Source: CAZKCK01 sp964552325 (GTDB lineage Bacteria > Bacteroidota > Bacteroidia > Bacteroidales > TTA-H9). From it: a DNA stretch of 33,785 nucleotides. The notes under the pieces were generated by a model that worked only from the letters and a program-made list of their open reading frames with translations, was not told the origin of the DNA and searched no databases. The DNA lies in contig CAZKHA010000023.1 of assembly GCA_964552325.1 (NCBI GenBank), positions 1 through 33,785 on the forward strand, written 5' to 3'. A program made the translations under genes and the position numbers. This document shows positions 23,739 to 32,900 of this stretch, piece after piece; the stretch's first letter is position 1, and every line of letters begins with the position of its first letter.

Positions 23739-25643
23739 ATGGACACGATAATTGGCACGCATATTTTTAATTATAGGATAACAAAGCTCATTGGTGCTGG
23801 CGGTATGGCCAAGGTTTATGAAGCTATTCACGACAAGTTTGAAAACCGGCGTGTGGCGATAAAAATCCTGGACCCGGTATTGTCGGCCAATGAAGAGATT
23901 AGGCATCGGTTTGAGAACGAGGCTAAAATAATGGCTTCACTCGACCACCCAAACATCGTTAAGGTATTGGATTACACCGAAGTTTCGGGCGTTTTGGCCA
24001 TCGTGATGGAATACCTGGAAGGCGTAACGCTAAGCGATTTTGTAAAGAAGAATGGCCCTATGCCAACCAGCGAGGCTTCAAAGCTGATGGCTACTATCTT
24101 GGAAGCTTTTGAATTTGCTCACAAACACGGAGTTGTGCACCGCGATGTAAAACCCTCCAATATCCATCTTAGCAACACCATGCAACCCAAAATAATGGAT
24201 TTTGGAATTGCAAAGTTGCTAACGGTTGATGATAACCTTACACGCACCGGCACACAGATGGGCACACCAACCTACATGAGCCCCGAACAAGTGCGCGATG
24301 TTAAGGACATAGATAAACGAAGCGATATATACTCGCTGGGAGTTACCTTCTATTTTATGCTCTCAGGTGCAGCTCCCTACAATACAGCTACTTTATCAAC
24401 CTTTGATATTTACAATAAAATTGTCCACGAACCGCTTCCTCCCATAAGCCACGCCTTGGCCTTTAGCAATGTTGTGGCAAAAGCTACGGCCAAAAACCCA
24501 GCTGATAGGTACGCGAACTGCCTTGCAATGGTAGCTGATTTACAACAACCAAATGAAATGGGTAAACCAACTGAGCTGAACGATGATGACGAGAAAACCC
24601 TGATAGCTACTGATCCGATTAAAAAGCCAGAACCGCTACCACAGCCTGCTAAAAAACAAGTACAACCCAAGGCCGAATCAACCAAAAACACGAGGGATAA
24701 AACACCCACCCCTTCCTCAACCGCCGAAAATGCGCAAGTGGAAAACAAGCCAAATAAATCAATAAAACGCTATTTGGTAATTGGAATAATAGCTGTATTA
24801 TTTGGAGGTTTGGGTTATGGAGCCTATAACTTCGGGTTGATTCCAGATGGGACGCCTTCGCTAAGCAATTGCCCGGATTCGCTTTCGTATGCAAAGGGAA
24901 TTATTCAAGGGGTGTATTTAAAGGGTAAATTTGATACCATAAACATGGATGGCCTTAAACGAGGCGTCATGAATGCCGCTAAAACCGATGTTGCGGATAT
25001 TCCAGAAGCGCATTTAATGGTGAAATACTTGAAAAATACGTATATACCATCAAACTGGAACGAACAAGAAAGTACACAATTGTTTGAAGCTTATGGAAAA
25101 TTCATTTATTGCCAATCAAATCAGGACATGATTTATGAAGTTGATAATAATTTGTTCTACAAAGCTTTGAAAGCCGTAATAACAAACAAAGATGCCCTAA
25201 TGCCATTTGAGAAAGCTATCGAATATGTTAATGGATTTGATGGATCGCAAAAAGGCATGGAAAATTTTAAACGCAAAATGGGTGAAAAAGCCTATTTTTC
25301 GCAACTAGCTAGCAATACAAGCCTTAAAAAAACGAAACGGGACGTTTATTACGAACTTTTGCAAACCACGCAAGAATTTTTGGTTAGGACTGACAAGCCT
25401 GTCTATCTGGTTTATACAATTAAAGGTACAGATAATGCCCTGATTGCTTCAGAAGTGGGTAACTATTACCAATTTGAATCCTTGATGCCAGGGCTGCAAG
25501 AGGTGATAAGTCAGATGCGAATAGGCGAAAAAGTGCGGGCATACATTCCCTCAAAGCTAGCCTATGGCTTTATTGGATTGAATTCGTATGACATAAAGCC
25601 TTATACTCCCTTGGTATGTGAATTGGAAACGCCTGAAAGGTAA
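23739..25643 (+). CDS. Transmembrane Ser/Thr protein kinase with extracytoplasmic FKBP-like domains
   Basis: A 634-residue protein. Residues about 12-265 are a PknB-type Hanks kinase with an intact catalytic set: Gly loop IGAGGMAKVYEA, Lys42 in VAIKIL, catalytic Asp136 in HRDVKPSN, Asp154 in DFGIAK, and GTPTYMSPEQ. A Pro/Lys/Thr-rich juxtamembrane stretch (about 270-340) leads to one transmembrane helix (about 345-367). The outer part begins PDSLSYAKGIIQGVYLKGKFDTINMDGLKRGV (from about 379), which resembles the FKBP N-terminal dimerisation domain. It ends at about 545-632 in an FKBP-like fold: SLMPGLQEVISQMRIGEKVRAYIPSKLAYG, with Tyr609. The FKBP active-site Asp (FDSS) and Trp are not conserved, so it may bind protein rather than isomerise proline. 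PASTA repeats are absent. The architecture is unusual. Confidence 0.9.
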   Translation: MDTIIGTHIFNYRITKLIGAGGMAKVYEAIHDKFENRRVAIKILDPVLSANEEIRHRFENEAKIMASLDHPNIVKVLDYTEVSGVLAIVMEYLEGVTLSDFVKKNGPMPTSEASKLMATILEAFEFAHKHGVVHRDVKPSNIHLSNTMQPKIMDFGIAKLLTVDDNLTRTGTQMGTPTYMSPEQVRDVKDIDKRSDIYSLGVTFYFMLSGAAPYNTATLSTFDIYNKIVHEPLPPISHALAFSNVVAKATAKNPADRYANCLAMVADLQQPNEMGKPTELNDDDEKTLIATDPIKKPEPLPQPAKKQVQPKAESTKNTRDKTPTPSSTAENAQVENKPNKSIKRYLVIGIIAVLFGGLGYGAYNFGLIPDGTPSLSNCPDSLSYAKGIIQGVYLKGKFDTINMDGLKRGVMNAAKTDVADIPEAHLMVKYLKNTYIPSNWNEQESTQLFEAYGKFIYCQSNQDMIYEVDNNLFYKALKAVITNKDALMPFEKAIEYVNGFDGSQKGMENFKRKMGEKAYFSQLASNTSLKKTKRDVYYELLQTTQEFLVRTDKPVYLVYTIKGTDNALIASEVGNYYQFESLMPGLQEVISQMRIGEKVRAYIPSKLAYGFIGLNSYDIKPYTPLVCELETPER

Positions 25644-26608
25644 GAATAACAACCAATGTTGGCTTGCATAAATGGAAAGAACACAAAAAGGCCATTATCC
25701 ACACTTTAAATACCCTATAAACATCGACCAAGAACGTGTGCTCGGTTTTAGTGATTTTTCTTAGATTTATTGCAAGTTTGCACCAAATAGTACACCCCCC
25801 TGACTGTACTTGCCATTCTCGGAATTATTTTTCAGCAAGGTTGCTGGTTGTATTATGCGTCGATACAGGCCCTAAGACCTTAATAAATCAACAATTTACA
25901 CCAAAAGGTGCAACTCGCCGATATTTTTGCACAAAACATTGGTTTAGGGCCGTAGGATAGTACAGCGCACCAAAACCTTTAATAAATGGGTTTTATTGGA
26001 TTAAAGGGTGATTTGGTGAGTGTGGTGAGTTACTGGTTCCTTCAGCCTTTATAAAAGAATGTAAATGGCAAATTGTAAATTTTACAGTGCAAATAGGGTC
26101 GATAGTAGATGGCCTTTCAATCTTTGCATGCTGTTCCTTTTGGCAGGTTCAACTTACAACCTACACAGTTTAAACTAAATAACATGTTTTGGCGAAGGAG
26201 GCTATTTTTGAAAGAACGCATACAATTACTGTTTTACCAAACCAAAGCAGCAAGACTAAAAATGGGCGCAGTTCGTGTTATCCCAAGCATCATTAGTATT
26301 TATGACCAATTAATCGGGCTAGAAATGACCCGAACAGGGATTTGATTTGTGGCGATTGCAGATGTTGGGGGCGGCAGAGCTATACCCAGTTCCATTCAAT
26401 TTGCCTAAACACGCTCTCTCGTAGGAGCCAACGAATTAGCTATTTTATGAAATTGGCTCAAATCCTTATTACTGGTTTCTTTAAATTTTATTCCACATGC
26501 TTTGCATTGCCGCTTCGCGTAAGACTTTTTATCCTCGAATGCTCAAGGGCAGGCATCAATATCCTTCGATGTACTCAGGCCAATCCATTATCACATCTAC
26601 ACATTGCC
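25644..26608. other. 965-bp convergent intergenic region, no convincing gene
   Basis: Between the kinase gene and a minus-strand adhesin-like gene. Short open frames exist, but none has recognisable protein character or a promoter box. The segment 26532-26580 contains CCTCGAATGCTCAAGGGC and CCTTCGATGTACTCAGG, which look like degenerate forms of the dispersed repeat. A tRNA-like stretch near 26325-26395 does not fold. No T-run terminator is clear. Confidence 0.5.
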
Positions 26609-28219
26609 CTATTCCTTTATAAAGGTATAGCTGCCAACCATTCCATTCGCAAATTTCAGCCGCGCAATATAAAGTCCAGGCGCATAGGTGTCTAGAGGAA
26701 TCACAAGTTGTTGCGTAGGCGTCTTGAGCCCAACAGGCAACTGTGTGCCTTGGTTGTTGAGCATTTCCAGTCCAACAATGCTGTGTTGTGAGGCAATATT
26801 CAATTGCAATCGGGCGGGGTTGGGGTACAGCACTACCGCTGTGTTAGCCACTTCTTGAAAGCCGGCTGAGGTAGGCATATAGGCACGGGCAGTATCAGAG
26901 TATAGCGCCTCATGATTTGGATAGATGGCCTTTATAAAATAGCTGTACCAGCCCTTTTCTACGGCGCTATCATTGAATGTAGTATCTTGAAGTACAGAGG
27001 TGTTCATTATTGTATAGTTCAGGGGCAGCAACTCTTGCCAACGGTAGAGATTATAGATGGGCTTGGATTTGTGTCTTGGTATGTAAATCTTCTTACCCGT
27101 TTGTTCATCTAATACTATTAGATTCATTAAAAGCTCATTTTCAATTGGGAACCCATAAAATGGAGGTGTTAAACTACAATAAAACGAATGTGTTTCAACA
27201 GTGTAATCACCTAAAGCAAGTGTTGGGATAACATAGGTGCTGTTGAACTTTTCCAAAGGTTCAACAAAAACACCTAGGTTGTTAATATTGTTAAATTTGC
27301 GAAGATTTAAAGCAATCTTTTGTACCCATTCATTATTCCCATCAGAAATAAAAGGGCCTAGCGAATCTATTATTAATTGTGAATCCCAATCGATAAAGCG
27401 AATTTTAAAAACAAACCTCTTTAGCGGAACAAATTGATTATTTTGTAAAAATTCAAATTCATATAAGAGCGAATTGTTATAGGAACTAAGTGGGAAAACA
27501 ACTCCATAACCCCATTTTAACATTGTATTAAAACCATCAAGTGCTTGGTAATTATGATAATGTAACGTATCTGTATTGAAAGTAACTGCTGTATTGCTCA
27601 CGGGCTCATTCCATGTTAAGCCAATTCCCAGGCCGGTTTCAGGGTTGGCATTCACTGAGGCCTGCACCTTAAAACTAAATGTGTTTGAACTCCAAACCCC
27701 AATATTATCAATCAACCAAGTGCCAGCTGCCGTGTCTGATTCAGGAAAGGTCTGGAATTTAAACCGAAAGGTTTTGCCCAAGACCTGTGGTAAATGTGTG
27801 GTATAAACCTTCCAATCAAAAGATGAAAAATGCGAGAATTCGGTTAAAAGTTGCCATCCACCACCTGTATCGCAATGCACCTGTAGTATTTGCCAGCGTG
27901 TGCTGTCAGGGTTTAAAAACGCATAATTAAAGCTAAAATAAAGCAGGCCAGTTTGCGCGGTAGTTGCATCAATCCATGGGCTTTCGATGGTGGTGGGGGT
28001 GTTCCCAGTCCTAATAATATGATGTCCCATATTTAAGGCTAGCGAGCCATTAACCCCATTAAACATGGCGTTTGCAAAACCATCACCATTATTAACAGTC
28101 CAGCCATGGGTAAAAAAAGTGCCCGATTCCCAATCTTCGTTATAAGGGAGGGTGGCTTGCGAATAACCAAATACCCTTAAAAAAGCTATTGCGATAATTG
28201 TACTCAAATATTTTTTCAT
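26609..28219 (-). CDS. Secreted adhesin-like protein with T9SS C-terminal sorting domain
   Basis: The protein is 536 residues from the ATG at 28219; the frame is open to 28369, but the signal peptide (MKKYLSTIIAIAFLRVFGYSQ) fixes the start. The first domain (about 25-190) begins LPYNEDWESGTFFTHGWTVNNGDG and ends in GTWLIDNIGVWS, typical of the MAM/cleaved-adhesin 'choice-of-anchor J' family. The middle (about 190-450) is beta-rich without a recognised family. The last 75 residues begin VVLYPNPARLQLNIASQ and end in YAPGLYIARLKFANGMVGSYTFIK, a type A T9SS sorting tail. It is therefore exported across the outer membrane and attached to or released from the cell surface. A -7 box precedes the start. 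Confidence 0.87.
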   Translation of the reverse strand: MKKYLSTIIAIAFLRVFGYSQATLPYNEDWESGTFFTHGWTVNNGDGFANAMFNGVNGSLALNMGHHIIRTGNTPTTIESPWIDATTAQTGLLYFSFNYAFLNPDSTRWQILQVHCDTGGGWQLLTEFSHFSSFDWKVYTTHLPQVLGKTFRFKFQTFPESDTAAGTWLIDNIGVWSSNTFSFKVQASVNANPETGLGIGLTWNEPVSNTAVTFNTDTLHYHNYQALDGFNTMLKWGYGVVFPLSSYNNSLLYEFEFLQNNQFVPLKRFVFKIRFIDWDSQLIIDSLGPFISDGNNEWVQKIALNLRKFNNINNLGVFVEPLEKFNSTYVIPTLALGDYTVETHSFYCSLTPPFYGFPIENELLMNLIVLDEQTGKKIYIPRHKSKPIYNLYRWQELLPLNYTIMNTSVLQDTTFNDSAVEKGWYSYFIKAIYPNHEALYSDTARAYMPTSAGFQEVANTAVVLYPNPARLQLNIASQHSIVGLEMLNNQGTQLPVGLKTPTQQLVIPLDTYAPGLYIARLKFANGMVGSYTFIKE

Positions 28220-28247
28220 GGGTTCGTATTTTTGATGAATGATTGAA

Positions 28248-28255
28248 CAAAAATA
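28248..28255 (-). promoter_or_regulatory. -7 element TATTTTTG upstream of the T9SS adhesin-like gene
   Basis: The minus-strand TATTTTTG fits TAnnTTTG, 29 bp before the ATG at 28219. It lies inside the longer open frame and so supports the shorter start. T-rich context weakens the match. Confidence 0.35.
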
Positions 28256-28654
28256 CATATAAAGCTTGATGATTGCGCGTTTTTCTAATAGTTTGCAAAC
28301 AAAAAAGGTATGTGTTAGCCATTGCATAGCGTTTTTAAACCGTTGCAAATAATAGATACTAATTGCCATACCTTATGGTTACAATACTTGCCCTAAGTTT
28401 TCTTTGCAATATTGAAGAGTAAGCAATTGCAAGAAGAACACTGTTCGACATAAAAAGGATATGTTTGAACTGTTCGCGCACCTTTTAGTTAATAAATTGC
28501 AACTTATTGGTTAAAAACAGATTGAAGATAGCATACCTAAGACTGCTCCGAAAAGTCGAAATCCTAAAGACTGGTTTAGGGTTTTAACACTAAAATAATT
28601 TCAATAAGTTTTAAATCAATTATTTGTACTTGGTGCTTCTTGGTGGTTTTGCGC

Positions 28655-28725
28655 CCCGGCGGCACACTTCGGGGGTTCGGCACACTTCAACAGGCTCAGT
28701 GCGAGCGCTCAGGGCAGCGCTTGGT
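28655..28725. repeat. Dispersed GC-rich repeat, copy 2
   Basis: CGGCACACTTC occurs twice (28660-28670 and 28678-28688). After it come TTCAACA (28686-28692), GTGCG (28699-28703) and GCGCTCAG (28705-28712), matching the copy at 5613-5639 with the same spacing. The GC content is well above the flanking sequence. Confidence 0.5.
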
Positions 28726-28728
28726 GGC

Positions 28729-29016
28729 TCAAAAAAATACTTTTTGGAGGAGGCTCAAGCCTGCTATTTTCTGTTTTAAAAGCACTCCTCTGCCATAATC
28801 CAAGTCGAGGAATGCTAAGCATAAGGATATGTGTATGTTTTTTAATAAGCTATAGGCTGCTTTCTCCTGGAAATCTGAATTTTTGCTTCCATATGGAACT
28901 GCACAATGAACCTTCCTGATCCAATTGCCCAAAGCCTCGTTGCCTTGCATGCCGTAAGCATCATTTTCGTTATTTTCGCAACCCAAGCAAACAAGGTATC
29001 CTATTGCTCGGTACAT
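28729..29016 (-). CDS. Doubtful ORF of 95 codons
   Basis: Begins MYRAIGYLVCLGCENNEND. No domain, signal peptide or homologous family is recognised. It has no promoter match, and its start codon overlaps the proposed -7 box of the divergent gene. The 3' end reaches into the GC-rich repeat border. It is listed because the stretch is otherwise empty; it could be a gene remnant or chance. Confidence 0.15.
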   Translation of the reverse strand: MYRAIGYLVCLGCENNENDAYGMQGNEALGNWIRKVHCAVPYGSKNSDFQEKAAYSLLKNIHISLCLAFLDLDYGRGVLLKQKIAGLSLLQKVFF

Positions 29017-29019
29017 TTG
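29012..29019 (+). promoter_or_regulatory. -7 element TACATTTG upstream of the EEP-fold gene
   Basis: TACATTTG matches TAnnTTTG, 39 bp before the ATG at 29059. No well-spaced -33 box is seen. Confidence 0.4.
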
Positions 29020-29058
29020 CAGTTATACATTCTAGTTAAATCGTAAACCCTTTTTTTT

Positions 29059-29916
29059 ATGCATTCGAAAAAACTCTTATTGGGAATATGCCTTTCTGTG
29101 TTGTTGGCAACCAACAGTTTAAATTGCCTGGCCCAGCAAATAGCAATTAACGTGCTAACCTATAACATCCGCTTTAGCAACCCCGATGATGGGGATAACT
29201 ATTGGCCTAAACGCAGCGAGGCTGTACTAAGCATGGTTGCCGAACAACAACCCGATGTTTTTGGCTTGCAGGAGGCATTGCTTAGCCAGGTACAGGATTT
29301 CGAGAAGGCATTTAAAGGTTTCCATAGAGCAGGCGTAGGCCGCGATGATGGCAAGGCTGGCGGCGAGTTTTCGCCCATATTTTATAATGCCGCTAAGTTT
29401 ACATGTTTGGCCTCTGGCACACTATGGCTTTCGCAAACGCCTGCTATTGCAGGAAGCCGTGGCTGGGATGCCGCCTGCAATCGCGTATTGACTTGGGTGC
29501 GGCTGCATCAAAAAGAAACTTCTAAAACGTTTGTGGTGTTTAATACCCATTTCGATCATATGGGGCAGGTGGCAAGGCAGCAAAGTGCCCATCTAATCCT
29601 ACGAAGTGTTGATTCTCTTGCCAATGGATTGCCTTCCATCGTTATGGGCGATTTCAATGCTTTACCTGATTCGGAGCCTGTAAGGCTTTTAACAGCCCCT
29701 GGCCAATTGGTGGATAGCCGGACGCTCTACGCAAACCCAGAAGGACCCAACTATACATTTACAGGTTTTGAAGTCACTGAAAAGGAAGGCGAATTGATCG
29801 ATTATATCTTTGTGAAAGGAATCCAACACATTAATTTGCATAAAGTTATCGTTGCCAAACGAGGCCAGTATTATCTATCCGATCATTTGCCCGTACTTGC
29901 TACCTTAGGTTTGTAG
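29059..29916 (+). CDS. Secreted endonuclease/exonuclease/phosphatase (EEP) family hydrolase
   Basis: A 285-residue exported enzyme (signal LLLGICLSVLLATNSLNCLAQ) with the metal-dependent DNase I-like fold. The motifs in order are LTYNIRFSNPDDGDNYW, the metal-binding Glu in FGLQEA, the catalytic His in NTHFDH, GDFNALPDS, the ELIDYIFVKG strand and the terminal SDHLPV. Proteins of this layout in Bacteroidota are usually annotated as EEP family proteins. They may cleave phosphodiesters in nucleic acids, phosphoinositides or sphingolipids; the substrate cannot be read here. The catalytic set is complete and the length is normal. It appears to be a single-gene unit with its own -7 box and faces the hybrid kinase gene tail to tail. 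Confidence 0.93.
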   Translation: MHSKKLLLGICLSVLLATNSLNCLAQQIAINVLTYNIRFSNPDDGDNYWPKRSEAVLSMVAEQQPDVFGLQEALLSQVQDFEKAFKGFHRAGVGRDDGKAGGEFSPIFYNAAKFTCLASGTLWLSQTPAIAGSRGWDAACNRVLTWVRLHQKETSKTFVVFNTHFDHMGQVARQQSAHLILRSVDSLANGLPSIVMGDFNALPDSEPVRLLTAPGQLVDSRTLYANPEGPNYTFTGFEVTEKEGELIDYIFVKGIQHINLHKVIVAKRGQYYLSDHLPVLATLGL

Positions 29917-29928
29917 GGTAGATTGCTA

Positions 29929-29941
29929 ACACCAATGGTGT
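29929..29941. terminator. Short palindrome between convergent genes
   Basis: ACACCAATGGTGT is a 6-bp perfect inverted repeat around one base, 13 bp after the EEP gene stop and 16 bp before the end of the convergent kinase gene. There is no T-run on either strand and the loop is very short, so a terminator role is weakly supported. Confidence 0.2.
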
Positions 29942-29956
29942 CCACCTATATCAAGC

Positions 29957-32900
29957 TTAGTTTTTGGCTTTCAATGCTTTTTGAACAGTATATATTACCT
30001 GATCTTTATTCATGGGCTTGGTAAGGTAGTCAATGCAGCCTGCTTGCAAGGCTCGTTCGCGATCGCCCAGCATAGCGTAGGCAGTTTGGGCTATAACCGG
30101 CAGGCCAGGCCTAAGTTGGCAAATTTGCCTTGTAGCTTCATACCCATCCAGTTCAGGAAGTTTTAAATCCATCAGTACCACATCAATGGCAGGTGTTTCT
30201 TTTGCTTTAACCACTGCCTGCATCCCAGAAGTTACGGTTATAAGTTTTGCTCCCGTGCCTTTGAATACCATTTTCAAGAAGAGCATATTCTCTTCATTAT
30301 CTTCAGCTATCAAAATCGTACAATCCTTCAACACATCTGTTTCGTTGGTCTCATTCGTTTGGTTTTCAATAATTTGTTCATTTTGTAACCTTGGTAGGTT
30401 AAAGTAAAAATCAGTGCCAATGCCAGGCGTGCTTTCAAACCATAACCTCCCTTTAAGTATGTGTGCCAATTTGTTGCAAATGGTGAGGCCAAGACCAAGC
30501 CCGCCAAAATTACGGGTGTCAGAATCATCGCCTTGCCTAAACAATTCAAAAATATACCCAGCTTTATCGGGAGGGATGCCAATACCAGTGTCCTTTATCC
30601 AAAAGATGATTTCGTGCTCGTTTACTGTACAGCCTATGTTTATGGTTCCTTTCAAGGTGTATTTTAGTGCATTATTTGCCAAATGAAACAATAACCTTAG
30701 CAGTTTTTCGTGATCAGTAAATACGGTGATCTCATTGCTATCGTCGAGCTGATACACAATTGATAGGCCGTGTTTCTGAAGGTCGTCAACGGCCACCGTT
30801 ACAAGCCTGTTAAGCTCCATAAAAACATCAGCAAGGCTTACTGATTGGGCATTACACTTGGAATTGCCTGTTTGAAGCAAGGCCATTTCAAAAATAGATT
30901 CAATAATGCCTAAGAGGTGAAACCCGCTTTGCTGAATCATTCTGTTTATGCGCAAAAAATCAGATACTTGCAAGGTGTCGTCCATAAGGCTGCTAAAGCC
31001 TAGAATTGAATTGAGGGGTGTGCGCAATTCATGGCTCATGGCAGCTAAAAAAGCACTTTTTAAATGGTCGCTTTCTTCAGCTTTTTCTTTAGCCTTCACA
31101 AGTTCTTTATGAGTCTTTTTTATATCATCAATATCCTTAATAAACCCAAGGATTTTGTCGTCGGATAATTTGATGGTACTAAGCAGGGCATGGAATGTGG
31201 TTCTGTTTGCGGTGTATAAATCAAGGGCTTTGCTGTTCTTTTCGCCAATACTGGCTATTTTATAGCTTGCCGGAATTAACAAATCTTCATTTGAAGTTAA
31301 AAAATCGCTTATTGATTTGCCAAGCAAGTTTTCTTCGGTGGTTTGCAGTAGGCTGCAACAAGCTTGATTTACACCTAAAATTATTCCATCGGCATTGCAC
31401 GTAAAAATACCATCGGGCGCATTTAAAATAAAGCTTTTAAACATTTGTTCGCTCTGCTTTAGCTCTGCTAATATAAGTTTGCGATCATTAATGTTTGTTG
31501 TATAGCCTATTATATTCATTTTGCCATTCTCAACATAAGCCCTCCCTTCCGAAAAAAACCAAGCTATTTCGCCATTGCCTAGCCTGGCTTCGTATTCCAT
31601 TGAAATAGTGAAGCCTGGGTTTTGGATACCATACGCGATTTTTGATTCAATATCAGGCATGTACCGTGGAAGTATATGGCTGAGGTATGCATCCCAATTG
31701 TTTTGGATGGTTTTGGGCTGAAGCTTAAGCAATTCATCTGCAATGGAGGAGATAAACGTATTGACTAACCTTCCATTTTCGTTTACTTCGGCTTTCCAGA
31801 TTATATTGGGAATGCTGTTAAGGATAAGCTCGCGTTCTGCAAGGGTTTTTAAAAGAATTTCTTCGTGTTGTTTTAGTTCCGTAATATCTCGCAACACACC
31901 AATTATATTGTTTGCGTTTCCGTTTGAATCTGGTTTTAGTTGGTAGTTGCCATGCATCCAATGATAATGGCCGTTTTTGTCAATCATCCTGAACTCAAGT
32001 TCCAGTTGTTTTGAAGGGTCATGTTCAATTAATTGATTTCTAAAGCCATCCATTATTGCTTCATCTTCCTTGGCAAATAGTAGCCTTTGCCTGTCGATTG
32101 ACATAGCTAGGATTTCTTGTGCGCTGTAACCTAATATTGCTGCAACCGAAGGGCTAACGTAGATAAATTCGTTCGTGCTTAAATGCTGTTTGTAGTGTAT
32201 ATCTATCGAGCTTTCAATAATCTCACGGAATCGCTCCTCGCTTTCTTTCAAGGCGATTTTGCTACGGATGTCCTTGGTTATGTCGAAGTTGATACCGATC
32301 ATGCGGTAAGCCTCGCCGCCCTCGCGACGCAAAACCAAAGCAAAAACCTTTAAATGCCGAATAGTGCTATCTGGAAGTACAATTTTAAAGCTGGAAGTAT
32401 ATTCGGAGCTGCCATCGGCAATAAGCTTTTTAACATTTTCGGCCTCTTCTTTATTATCGGGATGCAAGGCTTTCACCCAGTGTTCATAATACCCTACATG
32501 CTCTTTAAGTTCAATGCCATAGAGCTCGCACATGCGCTCATCCCATAAAAGGATGTCATGTTGGATGTCCCAATCCCAAACCCCGAAACCTGAGGCTTTA
32601 GCTGCTAAGGTGAGGCGTTCGTTTAATTCGCTATTCTTAAGTTCTGAGTTTTTGCGTTCGGTAACATTATGCAGAATGAAATTGGTGCTTTTATAGGTCC
32701 CATCAAGGTTGGTTTCGTGCCTGGCCGAAGCTGAAACAATGATTTCTTTGCCATTACGCGAACAAAAAATCTGTTCCTTGTTTTCACAATCCATGTGTTC
32801 AGGACTGACTAAAAAATGTTCGTTAAAAAGCTTGGCGTAATCATTTCGTAAGAATTCGGTGATCGGGCGTCCAATAACCTCTTCTCGTTTATAGCCCAGC

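Larger units (their letters stand above)
28370..29058. other. 689-bp divergent intergenic region with repeat copy
   Basis: Between the adhesin-like gene and the EEP-fold gene. The left half is AT-rich with no clear signal. 28651-28730 is abruptly GC-rich and carries a dispersed repeat copy. The right half holds only a doubtful minus-strand ORF and the -7 box at 29012. Confidence 0.55.

Noticed and set aside
25736..26345. Short plus-strand ORFs in the 965-bp intergenic region
   Set aside because: Composition is not protein-like, there are no domains, signal peptides or -7 boxes, and frames end randomly.
26325..26395. Possible minus-strand tRNA or tRNA remnant
   Set aside because: Strings such as GACCCGAACAGGGATTTGA and GCAGAGCTATACCC look like the T-arm and D-arm of a reversed tRNA, but the T stem does not pair, no anticodon stem could be built and the acceptor ends do not match. 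At most a decayed remnant.
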